In this document: in pieces, positions 11,001 to 20,068 of the stretch | How positions within the stretch are numbered: the stretch's first letter is position 1 | Layout: each line of letters begins with the position of its first letter | Assembly: GCA_037447655.1 (NCBI GenBank) | Contig: JBBHKE010001321.1 | Location: 1 to 32,500 of the forward strand | Direction of reading: 5' to 3' | Length of the DNA stretch: 32,500 bases | From: Zygnema cylindricum | Taxonomy: Eukaryota; Streptophyta; Zygnematophyceae; Zygnematales; Zygnemataceae | The notes under the pieces: generated by a model | The model's database searches: none | What the model saw: only the letters and a program-made list of their open reading frames with translations | Told to the model about the DNA's origin: nothing | Program-made: the position numbers and the translations under genes

Positions 11001-11415
11001 CTTTTACATGTCGTGCTAAACCCGCACCTTGGGCGTAAGGCTTCCCACATCCTGGACAAGGAACCCGAGATGGACAAGGAACACGAGATGTAGGGGTGCT
11101 AGAGGAAGGGTGGACAGGCGAAGGGGAATGATGAGAAGAATGGGTTGACTGTGGGGTCGTAAAAATATGGACTTGAGAGGGAGGTATGATGTTTGTGGGA
11201 GGGGGATGGGGCGACAAAATTGGTACATGGGAGAAACCTAAAGGTGGGCTGGTTGGACGAGGGGTAGAAGGGCTCTCCGATGGGGGTGGAGGAAGAGAAC
11301 GGTCGGAAATGAGGGTCAAAGACAAGTCTTGAGGTTGCTCTCGTCGATGAGGAGGGCAATACCGCGGTGTAGGGAGAGGTATGGTATGGTGCTCTCGAGA
11401 TTCGGGCGAGGGCAC
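8095..11415 (-). pseudogene. Non-LTR retrotransposon polyprotein: zinc finger, RT, restriction-like nuclease (broken)
   Basis: The first block (10282-11415) has a Pro/Ser-rich start and a CCHC finger at residues 120, 123, 136 and 140 (CPGC...H...C), then GGPSG at about 370-374. A TAG at 10282-10284 interrupts the frame. The next block (9646-10233) has the RT fingers KPAGGVRPIAVGE, the palm motif V-L-Q-I-D-I-A-N-A-F-N and R-Q-G-D-P. A TGA at 9646-9648 lies directly before the catalytic V-A-D-D box (9634-9645), which reads on in frame. Frameshifts follow near 9360, 9085 and 8605. The C-terminal part has CICG...H and P-R-V-D with a second D 13 residues on, then a Lys, F-x-P-F-A and Q-R-x-S-V-A-x-Q-R. 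The last features match restriction-like nucleases of this LINE group by family knowledge. The true start is probably an ATG near 11580 in another frame. Confidence 0.8.
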
Positions 11416-11641
11416 GGAACAAGGGGGTCGTTTGGGTTAAAGGGTTGGGGTGAGGGTGTGGCGGTAGGTGGTGGAGGAGGCGGTTCAGGAGGGTGGGACA
11501 ACCCGGAGGAGATGGTCCGTACACGCGGTTGCGTTGGAGAGGATGGGGAAGGAGAGCGAGACGCTCTTTGTTTATGACATGCCATAAGGACTGAAGAGTA
11601 ATTTGTCAAAGGTTTGCAAATAAGTGGGGCCCACAAAGGTC

Positions 11642-11646
11642 TCGTC
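11642..11646. repeat. Target-site duplication TCGTC (left)
   Basis: Identical to 15272-15276 directly after the 3' LTR. Confidence 0.92.
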
Positions 11647-12489
11647 TGTTGGTTTTTGAAAAGTTGGTTTCGTGCACACACGACGTTTCGTGAGTGCGCG
11701 TGTTAGTGTGCGTATTTAATTAACGAAATTAATGTGGTGGTTCGAATGGTTTGCGGATTGGGGGAGTAGATGTACGAGGAAAATTAAAAGGACGTGAAAA
11801 AGGAATTAAGTGGGACGCGAAATCGCGTCCATCACATGATATTTATATTGGACGGTCCAGATTCGTTTGATGAAATTTGTAAGGTTTGTAAATATTTGCA
11901 ACAATGTTTTGTCCTATGTGTATTAGGTATTAGTGTAAATCTATTCATTTTGACATGTCACGAAATATTCGGGTTACGTACGGTTGGTATGCCTCCGTAC
12001 ATTCAGTAGTGAGCTCTAGTGTATATTTGTAGGACTTCGTCATTTTGGACTTAAGGAACTTTTTGGACCAAAAACTGTTTATGGGGATTTTTGGTAATTT
12101 TATCTGAGGATTTCTCTCAGATCTGTTGGCAGAATTGTCTGAAATTCTGCATGTGTGTTCCTATTTGTATTGTTAATATTGTCACAGATTTTCAGGTCTA
12201 TTGTGTGCCTGGTCTGTGTTTTACTTCATTGTGAAGTTAGTCTGTTTAATCAAAGTTCTGGCAGGCTGTTTTTCTGCAACTTTGACTAGATGATGTGATC
12301 ACTCTGTTTATTATTTTTATCTGAAACTTTGTGAGGTTATTTTATAGCCTATATTATATCTGTTAATTTAGTTTCAGCTTGTTTTGTTAATTCTTTTGAA
12401 TTCTGTGTCTATCCAAAGTACGCTGTTTTTAGGGTAGTCTGTGGTACTTCCGAGGGTGAATCCATGGCTAGAAATGGCTATGGACAACA
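11647..12489 (+). repeat. 5' LTR of the gag-only element
   Basis: Matches 14429-15271 except for two substitutions. The first 220 bp resemble the U3 of the coding-free sister element (minus strand of 3904 downward): TGTTGGTTTTTG, GGAT.GGGGGAGTA, GTRCGAG..AAATTAAA.GGAC. The gag ATG lies 26 bases before its end. A 71-codon frame at 11794-12009 is duplicated in the other LTR with one changed residue and is probably not a gene. Confidence 0.95.
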
Positions 12490-13753
12490 GGTTATGGGCC
12501 CACGCCCATGGCTACCCATATTGGATGAATCTTACTTACCCTTATTTGATGGAACTGAATATTATTGTTGGAGGAGTATTATGGAGAGCTACTTCAAGTT
12601 GAGGAAGCTTATGGATGTGGTGGATGGGACATGTGTCGAAACATCAGCTGAATGGGAGGAGAAAAACCTGGAGAGCTTGAGGATTATCAAGCTATCTATG
12701 ACTAAGGAATTTGTAATGATGTACCTTGATGTGAAGAGTGCAGCTGTATTATGGAAGTTTTTAGAATGCACTTATCAAAAGACTTCTGTGTATCACTGGA
12801 TGATTAGTGCTACAAAAATATTTGAATATAAATATGATGGTGGTAGCATATTGAAATATTGCCTTAGTTTGCAAAGATTGTTTGCAGAAAATGATATTGC
12901 GGGAGGAAACTTTACAAATGTTCAAAAGGCTCTCTTGTTAATGAAAGGATTACCTAAGGAATATAGGTGTGCTTTTGATAGATTAAACCAAGTTGATAAA
13001 AAGGATTGGAATTTATCTTTAGCAATCAGATTTGTTTTAGATGAAGAGGATGATAAGGAGGCTCTAAAGAATAGGGGGAATTTTCAAGATGTTAAACCAC
13101 AATTCCAGAAAAAAAATAGAAAAAGTTGTAAATCAGAAAATTGTTTTTATTGTAATGTTTTAGGGCATACCTTCAGGGTATGTCCGGTATATAAAAGTGC
13201 ATGTGTCACAAGAAATTTCAGAAAAGGATGGGATGACAATCGAGTTCGACCCCCTAAACGAGGGGTTACCCTTCCCGTTGACGAATTTGTATATTTGCCG
13301 ATTGTTGCTCCTCTAGATATGGAACATGAGGAAGGAAAAGAAATATTTTTTGACACCGAAAATGGAGTGGAGAAAGAGGTGACTGAAAATGAGTCAGATT
13401 TTATCACATCTTCCAACGACAGATTGGTGAGTGATAAAGATTCGCAAGTGGAAGAATTTATTGAAGTAAGAATAGTAGGAGGAAGTGAAGGTGACTTGGA
13501 AGTGGAAACGGGAAAAACTGAAAATAATTTGCATGAAGAGTGTGATTCATTTAGAGAAGGAGAGAAGGAAAAAGTTCAGAAAATTGGTGTAAGTAAAGAG
13601 CCCTATAATATGAGAAAAAGAAATAAAAATGCAAAAATTGAGAAAATACCAAAATTCATTAAGAAAACGAAGAAAAGAAGTAGAATTGAGAGGACCACCC
13701 GTAGAAGAAAACATGTGCCAAAAGTGGTAAAAAAAAAACGGCGTGAAAAATAA
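12464..13753 (+). CDS. Copia-type Gag with zinc knuckle (retrotransposon particle protein)
   Basis: An intact 429-codon frame. Residues about 25-55 (LPLFDGTEYYCWRSIMESYF) match the N-terminal segment of plant copia Gag (DUF4219/UBN2 type). The UBN2-like helical part runs to about residue 195. A CX2CX4HX4C zinc knuckle lies at C227, C230, H235 and C240 and would bind element RNA. Residues 285-375 are acidic. An E-P-Y-N-M-R-K-R motif and a very Lys/Arg-rich tail (about 385-429) follow, which could bind nucleic acid or act as a nuclear signal (inference). The start ATG at 12464 has a good context (CCATGGC) and lies inside the LTR, so the primer site is translated. Gag would form the virus-like particle in the cytoplasm. 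No protease, integrase or RT follows. The long open frame suggests recent selection or youth. Confidence 0.9.
   Translation: MARNGYGQQVMGPRPWLPILDESYLPLFDGTEYYCWRSIMESYFKLRKLMDVVDGTCVETSAEWEEKNLESLRIIKLSMTKEFVMMYLDVKSAAVLWKFLECTYQKTSVYHWMISATKIFEYKYDGGSILKYCLSLQRLFAENDIAGGNFTNVQKALLLMKGLPKEYRCAFDRLNQVDKKDWNLSLAIRFVLDEEDDKEALKNRGNFQDVKPQFQKKNRKSCKSENCFYCNVLGHTFRVCPVYKSACVTRNFRKGWDDNRVRPPKRGVTLPVDEFVYLPIVAPLDMEHEEGKEIFFDTENGVEKEVTENESDFITSSNDRLVSDKDSQVEEFIEVRIVGGSEGDLEVETGKTENNLHEECDSFREGEKEKVQKIGVSKEPYNMRKRNKNAKIEKIPKFIKKTKKRSRIERTTRRRKHVPKVVKKKRREK
12490..12503 (+). other. Primer-binding site matching the initiator tRNA-Met anticodon arm
   Basis: GGTTATGGGCCCAC begins at the first base after the LTR. 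It is the exact complement of 14 nt covering the anticodon stem 5' side, the CAU loop and the first bases of the 3' stem of plant initiator tRNA-Met. A 5' half of the tRNA cut in the anticodon stem would be the primer, as known for Drosophila copia and yeast Ty5. The site also codes for residues within gag (around Q-V-M-G-P). Confidence 0.82.
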
Positions 13754-14421
13754 TTTTATTGAGGAAACTACCTTTAACATTCTGTTATATTCGTGGAATC
13801 TCGAATTTAGCATTTTTGTTTTGAAATTGGTTGAAAAGAGAGTTTTTAAAGAATTCAGTAAGGGGTTTGAGAAATTTAGAAAAATTGAAAAGTTTTTCAT
13901 TTTTGGAAATTGTTGTGGTAGTTAGAGGAATATGTGGGATTTTTTTGTTGGAATTTGGTCTATTTCGGTATTTTGTTTTGAGGAAATAGATTTTGATTTA
14001 TTTATTTTTAATGGGAAATTTTGGGATCCGATTATTAAATGGAAAAAGAAAAATTTTGAAATTTGATTTGTTTTGTTTAGGTAGAAGTTATTTGAGTGGG
14101 ATATATTCGTGTGATACTTTGGTAGAAATTTGACTTGTGACAGAATTTTGGAAAGTAAAATTGAGGTGTAGATTATGGTAGAAATGATTTTTTTTTTTTT
14201 TTTTATTGTAATCGAGAAAGGAAAAAAAAAAAAAAAAAAACTGTTATAAAATGTGGAAAGATTTATGGAGGCAGCGGAAGCAGTGGTGGAACAAGAAAAA
14301 AAAAAATTAGTCGGAGGCATTTGGCGGATTTTAATGGAGGCAGCTGAAGGCAAGAGTGACAGTTGGTAACATTGGTGACAGCTAATGACCTGGCGCCATG
14401 GACGCACAAAACTAAATTTTC
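13754..14421 (+). other. AT-rich non-coding tail of the gag-only element
   Basis: No pol domain is visible. It contains a T run near 14188-14204 and an A run near 14223-14240, which can pair as a hairpin. The last 160 bases resemble the interior of the sister element next to its 3' LTR, so they are likely conserved cis signals. Minus-strand frames here have no recognisable motif. Confidence 0.6.
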
Positions 14422-14428
14422 GGGGGAG
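14422..14428 (+). other. Polypurine tract of the gag-only element
   Basis: GGGGGAG directly precedes the TGTTGG of the 3' LTR, preceded by ACTAAATTTTC. The sister element has the matching ACTAAATCTTCGGGGGAG. Confidence 0.8.
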
Positions 14429-15271
14429 TGTTGGTTTTTGAAAAGTTGGTTTCGTGCACACACGACGTTTCGTGAGTGCGCGTGTTAGTGTGCGTATTTA
14501 ATTAACGAAATTAATGTGGTGGTTCGAATGGTTTGCGGATTGGGGGAGTAGATGTACGAGGAAAATTAAAAGGACGTGAAAAAGGAATTAAGTGGGACGC
14601 GAAATCGCGTCCATCACATGATATTTATATTGGACGGTCCAGATTCGTTTGATGAAATTTGTAAGGTTTGTAAATATTTGCAACAATGTTTTGTCCTATG
14701 TGTATTAGGTATTAGTGTAAATCTATTCATTTTGACATGTCACGAAGTATTCGGGTTACGTACGGTTGGTATGCCTCCGTACATTCAGTAGTGAGCTCTA
14801 GTGTATATTTGTAGGACTTCGTCATTTTGGACTTAAGGAACTTTTTGGACCAAAAACTGTTTATGGGGATTTTTGGTAATTTTATCTGAGGATTTCTCTC
14901 AGATCTGTTGGCAGAATTGTCTGAAATTCTGCATGTGTGTTCCTATTTGTATTGTTAATATTGTCACAGATTTGCAGGTCTATTGTGTGCCTGGTCTGTG
15001 TTTTACTTCATTGTGAAGTTAGTCTGTTTAATCAAAGTTCTGGCAGGCTGTTTTTCTGCAACTTTGACTAGATGATGTGATCACTCTGTTTATTATTTTT
15101 ATCTGAAACTTTGTGAGGTTATTTTATAGCCTATATTATATCTGTTAATTTAGTTTCAGCTTGTTTTGTTAATTCTTTTGAATTCTGTGTCTATCCAAAG
15201 TACGCTGTTTTTAGGGTAGTCTGTGGTACTTCCGAGGGTGAATCCATGGCTAGAAATGGCTATGGACAACA
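14429..15271 (+). repeat. 3' LTR of the gag-only element
   Basis: Direct repeat of 11647-12489, same length, ends ACAACA before TCGTC. Its copy of the gag ATG (15246) reads into flanking DNA and stops after a few codons. Confidence 0.95.
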
Positions 15272-15276
15272 TCGTC
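15272..15276. repeat. Target-site duplication TCGTC (right)
   Basis: Identical to 11642-11646 directly before the 5' LTR. Confidence 0.92.
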
Positions 15277-15660
15277 CAACCGCGCAAGACGAAAGGGGGA
15301 GCAAGTAAAGGTGATAACCCAAAATTGTGAATTGAAAGCCCCGCACCGGTGAACAGTACCCGCTTCAGACTATATATTTGGGTGGTTTTTTTTTTTTTTT
15401 TTTTTTTTTCCGTTGGTTTTTTGTTTTGTTTCCGTCGCCAACCAGTCTTACACTGGGTGATTGGCTGCTACCCTAACCTATTGCAGGCTGGAACGCTCAC
15501 CGAATGTCGTGTGCCACACGCGGTGTTGACGGTTGAGCACGACCACCAAGGTGTTAAGGTGTCACTCACCCGAAAGGGTTCGGGCGTCCACGAACGACAA
15601 CGGAATTTTCAAACCAAGTCCTCAAGTCCTCTTTCCTGTGTGCAGCAAGTTTAAAATCCT
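15277..15660 (-). other. Displaced upstream part of the interrupted LINE, and flanking DNA
   Basis: Removing the LTR element and one TCGTC copy joins this sequence to the LINE's 5' side at 11646. How far the LINE extends is not visible. A run of about 24 T lies near 15386-15409. A 101-codon plus frame begins with poly-Phe from that run and has no recognised domain. Confidence 0.4.
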
Positions 15661-15677
15661 GTTGGCCGACTAATATG

Positions 15678-16270
15678 ACGCCAAATCGGGCGGCAAAGAT
15701 GGTAGGCGATCGCCACAGAAGGAAAAAAGGAAAGCGTTCGAAAGTGTTAGAGCCGATTATGGAAGAACGGCGGAACGGATGGAGCTGATTTGCCGGCTAT
15801 CATAAAGGGTTCTGAAAAGATATATATTTTTTTTGGGTAACTGCACGCCAAAGTTGGCGCCGGATACACGAAAAATACGAAAAGAATGACAAAAATCCTT
15901 AGTGGAAAGTCATGGCCGAAACTTGTAGAAAGCCGTCGGCGAAAAAGCACGAGCTGATTTAAACGGAGGATGGCAGGAAGTGCAGAAATCCTGATGGCAG
16001 GGTAAAGGAGCGCCAAATTGGGCGGCAAAGGTTGGAGGAGATTGCCACGAAAAGAAAAAAGAAATCGGCTGAAACTAGCAGAGTCGATTATGGAAAAAAG
16101 AGATAACGGATGAAGTTTATTTTACCATTAATAGAAATATTTTGAAAAAAGCTTTCGTTAGATTACCCGCACGCCAAATTTGGCGCCGGATACAGGAAGA
16201 AAAAGGCAAAAAACGCTAGCAGGAAGCCATGGCCGAAGCTTCTAGAAGGCCGCCGGCGCGGAAAAAGCAG
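15678..16270. repeat. Diverged tandem duplication, about 332-bp unit
   Basis: Copy 1 starts about 15678 (CGCCAAATCGGGCGGCAAAG) and copy 2 about 16010 (CGCCAAATTGGGCGGCAAAG). Further shared blocks in order include GATTATGGAA, AACGGATG, the CACGCCAAA.TTGGCGCCGGATACA block and CATGGCCGAA.CTT.TAGAA. The inverted GCCAAATTTGGC-type palindrome is kept in both. No gene is seen. Confidence 0.65.
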
Positions 16271-16396
16271 TTCACAAATGCGGTTGTTATGTCCACACCT
16301 GCCATATATATTTTCACACGTGTGATCGGTAATTTCACACGTGTGGTTGGTATTCTCACATGCGCGGTATGTATGTTCACACATGCGACGTACTGA
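16271..16396. repeat. Six 21-bp tandem repeats (CACACGTG-type)
   Basis: Exact 21-base periodicity gives six units from TTCACAAATGCGG to TTCACACATGCGACG. The best units share TTCACACGTGTG, a palindrome with a CACGTG G-box core. Because 21 is a multiple of 3, the minus strand reads as Cys-containing heptads (C-E-x-T-x-x-T). Degenerate units of the same kind lie at 7703-7762. Confidence 0.7.
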
Positions 16397-16688
16397 CAAG
16401 CAGGAATTAAAAAAAAAAAACAATCCCATCCGTCCAATTTGTTCACACCTATCGAGAATTGAACTTTGAACCAGCTCTAGGTATGGTTTGTGGTTCGGAG
16501 AAATGAGAGCTGGCACGCGATGTTCTTCGTTCACCTTCATCGTACAGATGTATACGGCTTCGATGTTCAGCCGCTAAAAGACAAGATGTTTAATAAATGC
16601 GTCTTCGCGAAATTTCTTCGGTTGTGAATTTGGGGACTTGCAAAATGTGTAAGGAAGAATATTCTGCCACTAAACCCGTCAATAACCC

Positions 16689-16690
<2 letters not shown>

Positions 16691-16730
<40 letters not shown>
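16691..16730. repeat. (CT)20 microsatellite
   Basis: Forty uninterrupted bases of alternating C and T, followed by a degenerate pyrimidine tract to about 16780. Frames of repeated Ser-Leu or Glu-Arg residues are artefacts of it. Confidence 0.95.
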
Positions 16731-16735
<5 letters not shown>

Positions 16736-16799
16736 CCCCATCTCTTCCACTCTCTCTTCCTCTCTCCCTCCCTCTTTCTCGCAACTTCAATTGTAATTT

Positions 16800-19204
16800 T
16801 GACTAACACCAATCATTCTCTTAGCCCTATGATTGTCGTTTCTAGACCACATAAATATTATTTTAATCAATTACAGACATATTATCCACCTACTTTATCT
16901 ACTTCCAAATTTCTAACCAACAATGTTAATTTTTTTTCAATGTGTGTAGGGAAAATACTTGTATATGGATCTTGTACGTTCCCAATTTATTGGAACCATA
17001 TCTCCCGCTAGTGGACAAGCTCCCTCTACCCCCATAGTTCCCTTCCTTTGTGCGTCAAAATTCCTCTCTTTTGTAACATTACGAGCCCTGGCATTATTTA
17101 TTATTATAAATATTTATTATATAGTATTAATTATTATTATTATTATGGATGTGGAACGGATACATCAAATAAAGCTTTCGCCTTGGGGTCTGGAGGAGTA
17201 TATCGACTTGCTTCATTATCACGATGTGGATTGGCATGTTAAATATCAATTCAAATGAGGATTGAATTTTCGCATCGTCGAGTTACGGGAAGCGGTTTTT
17301 GTGGTTGTTTTACTAAATTTTCATTTTCATTTTGGGTTTTTTTTGGGACTTAGTTCATTTTATTTTGCAGATTTTTTTGGGTTTTTTTTTTAGGTTTTCT
17401 TGGCTTTGTTTTTGTCAACAAAGTGGATGATGTAGTTGATTTTAGTTTTTCAATAACGGTAGACGAAGTGAATAAAATGTCCAATTTGACACGCATTTTG
17501 AGGCATGATGGTTTTCACTAGAAATAAAGTTGGTCAATTGCTTCGACATTACTTTACATAAGGGAGTTATATAAGGGTATTTTAACTTATACGGGAGTTT
17601 TGTATGGCATGAAAATTTGAAAAGGTGAAATTTTCCGGTATGACTATTGTGTTAGATGAAAGGATGAACATCCCTGAACTATTTTGAAACTTCTTTTGAG
17701 GTCTCTTATGAATGGATTTGTTATGATTTGCTTTGAATAGTATGTTTTTTTTTGTAAACCTTTGAAGATGAAAATGTAGAACATCGCACATCGTTTATTC
17801 AGCTGTAGTTGATGATTTTTTTTATTCTTTTAAAAAAAATTATGAAGCTCAACGTTGATAACAGTTCCACTATAGAAATAATAGCATAAAGAAAAATCCT
17901 TTAGCGTAAGTAACCTTAATTGTCTTATTTGTACCGTTTAACCATTATACAACAAGTGAAAACAACTCGACGGGGATAAACACTACTAACCATCACGATA
18001 TGAACACAGGGAATATCTTAGTGTTCCATATCGAACTATTTTGTGTTTTAAGTTACACAGGTCGATGTCATTACCATACTTCTTGAACGGCAAGTTATGA
18101 TCGTTAAGATTTGTCGATATGATTAATATATTTATCATTATTACTGTATGGTTTAAAACTTAAGCGGCTGACTCCCTCAAAGCCAACGGTGTACAAAAGT
18201 TTTGCCAAAATCTAGGCTTTTCTATTTCGTATACCAATTGTGCGAGTCTTTATATTACACGCAAATAAGCAGCAGAGTTTGTAGCAAATTGAAAATCTAC
18301 GTTACGCTTCACATACTTCTAGTGATATATATGTTATATGTTGTATATTTGAGGTAAAAATACATGTTACGTGTTGCATACCTGATGTTGACTGTATGTT
18401 ACATTTTGTTTGTCTGAGATGTTCGCTTAAAGATAAAGCATGAGAACGTCACAAACAACAACCTTTTTTTTTAACAACTATACCAAACGACGATGTTCGA
18501 TCTATTGCTACTACGTACCACAATCTAGATATTGACAAATATCGGTACACTACTTGATACGCGTAGTTCGAATCACTTACTTTAATTTGCCAATAAAATA
18601 AACAAACGAAAGAAACACCATGAAGCTTAGTGTATTAAATACCACTTTATCCGTAAGCTACGAGAAATACCATTCACATGGAAAAACTTCTCAATCCATG
18701 GATACATTCATGGGTTCATTAATGCGTCGTTGAATGAGAACTCTTGTTAGACATAATAATAACTCATCCATGTACGGTAGGATAAAAACTCATTTGAGGA
18801 ATGCATCCATGGACCTAAATGAGAGAGGATTGCAAACAATGAAAAGGAAGACTTCTCACACGATACTACGATCATAGACGCGACGCGGAAGTATAAACAA
18901 CAAAATAACAAGGTTCTCATACCTGGTATGCATTCAGAATTCAATGCGCTCATGAGAACAACTCATTTGAGGGTTGCATTCGTAGATGCAATGTGATAGT
19001 TTCTAATAGCAAAACAAAACTTGTTTCTAAATAGCAAAAGTAAACTTAACTAGCTTAACAACAAACAACAAAAAAATGTCTTTAGATTAAAACAAAGCAT
19101 TGCATTGGTCTCGAAGGTTGCTGACGCAATGTGATTTTTTGCCGAGCGCTTTAAATGTCAAAGTGAATTAATTAACCGACGCGGGGGTTAAGAGCGGGAG
19201 TAAC
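16800..19204. other. AT-rich DNA without a recognised gene
   Basis: It includes an ATT-rich stretch near 17100-17145 and long T runs near 17340-17400. A short frame at 17145-17258 is not recognisable. Around 18720-18995 the words ACTCATTTGAGG and GCATCCATGGA recur, hinting at an old repeat. No RNA gene or conserved protein is seen. Confidence 0.4.
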
Positions 19205-20035
19205 GGTATGTCCCCCTGTACTTGAAATTTAGAGAATGTACCTTTTTTTTTAGCGCACATCCATCAGACCCGGATTTCAGGTGTCCCTACGTGTAACAAC
19301 GAAATCGTTACTTGAAGGTGTGACGATTGTATACGTCAACAACGCCCGTGACGGTTGTTAGTGTCTACAATCTGTGATGACGCACGCTATTTTTTGTAAC
19401 TGCTTGTGACGTCGCGTGTCTTACCGTGACATTGTAGACGTACCGCCTTCCACCCTCAGTTGTTTCATGGTTGAAGCCTTGAAGGAGATGCGCTTTGCCT
19501 TTGACCCTCATGTTTGGTCGACGTGAAATGGCATCAGAATCTTAAGACCCCTGCAAAAAAAAATATGTTCCGGACGAAAACGGAAAAAACAAAACAAATT
19601 ATGCAATTTTACTCGTTGTACTAAATGTAAACGGACAAAACATAGAGAATCGTGTGCATTTAGTCATGTACTCGTTGCTTGAAATCGTTTGAAAATTTTG
19701 AAAAATTTCGGCAAGTGCGAATATGTTTTCATTTTTGTTTAATGAAAATACATTGTTTTAAAACACATCGCCGATGTGTTTTAAATAAAAGTTTGAAGAT
19801 GACGTTTTTTGACGTGGTCGTGGGTTGAAAAACACAAGACAACAACATGTAGTGCATTCTAAGTTCGGCGATGACGCAAAATGTACTTCTACTTTCTTGA
19901 TTTCTTTGTTGGGCTGCTACTTATGCGGTACGGCGCTAAGTTTTACAGGAAAACATCAGAAAAAAAACCTTACTTTGACACATGTGGACTACCCTAACTC
20001 TCTTAGTGTAACTATGACACTCTTAAAGTATCCAA
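19205..20035 (+). repeat. Dispersed repeat, copy 2
   Basis: Same orientation and block order as 6643-7335, with extra segments near 19350-19400 and 19620-19680. The palindrome AAAACACATC-GCC-GATGTGTTTT (19760-19782) keeps both arms of copy 1 with a different loop. Confidence 0.65.
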
Positions 20036-20068
20036 ATGCCTCGCCAATATATTGGTGGCGGGTTTGAA

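Larger units (their letters stand above)
8045..11646 (-). mobile_element. Degraded non-LTR (LINE-type) retrotransposon, minus orientation
   Basis: Minus-strand frames carry, in order, an N-terminal zinc finger, reverse transcriptase motifs, a CxC...H zinc motif and a PD...D nuclease pattern. That is the single-ORF plan of restriction-like-endonuclease LINEs such as R2, NeSL and R4. The 3' end near 8045 is approximate; no poly-A tail or target duplication was found. The 5' end is displaced: the LTR element at 11647-15271 inserted into it, so its upstream part continues at 15277 and beyond. In-frame stops and frameshifts show it is dead. Confidence 0.8.
11647..15271 (+). mobile_element. Complete gag-only LTR retrotransposon
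   Basis: 843-bp LTRs (11647-12489 and 14429-15271, offset 2782) run TGTTGG...ACAACA and are flanked by TCGTC. A primer site follows the 5' LTR at 12490 and a GGGGGAG tract precedes the 3' LTR. The 1939-bp interior contains one gag-like ORF and then AT-rich DNA with no protease, integrase or RT. This plan matches the TR-GAG class of non-autonomous elements: particle protein supplied, polymerase borrowed. By eye the LTRs differ at only two sites (GAAATATTC/GAAGTATTC and GATTTTCAGG/GATTTGCAGG), so insertion was recent. It sits inside the degraded LINE. Confidence 0.95.

Noticed and set aside
11316-11681. Pro/Ser-rich overlapping frames on the minus strand, and the plus frame at 11329-11577
   Set aside because: Alternative frames of the biased N-terminal coding region of the LINE; the one crossing 11647 runs into the LTR.
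11794-12009. 71-codon frame, present again at 14576-14791
   Set aside because: It lies wholly inside the LTR and its duplication is explained by the LTR pair. No recognisable domain.
14188-14240. T run followed by an A run as a possible poly-A insertion scar
   Set aside because: It lies inside the LTR element interior with no duplicated target around it; more likely homopolymer drift.
16567-16812. Glu/Arg- or Ser/Leu-repeat frames; similar ones at 28547-28801 and 29169-29415
   Set aside because: Translations of CT/GA microsatellites.
17145-17258. Short frame starting M-D-V-E-R-I-H after an ATT repeat
   Set aside because: Too short, no recognised motif and no splice partner found.
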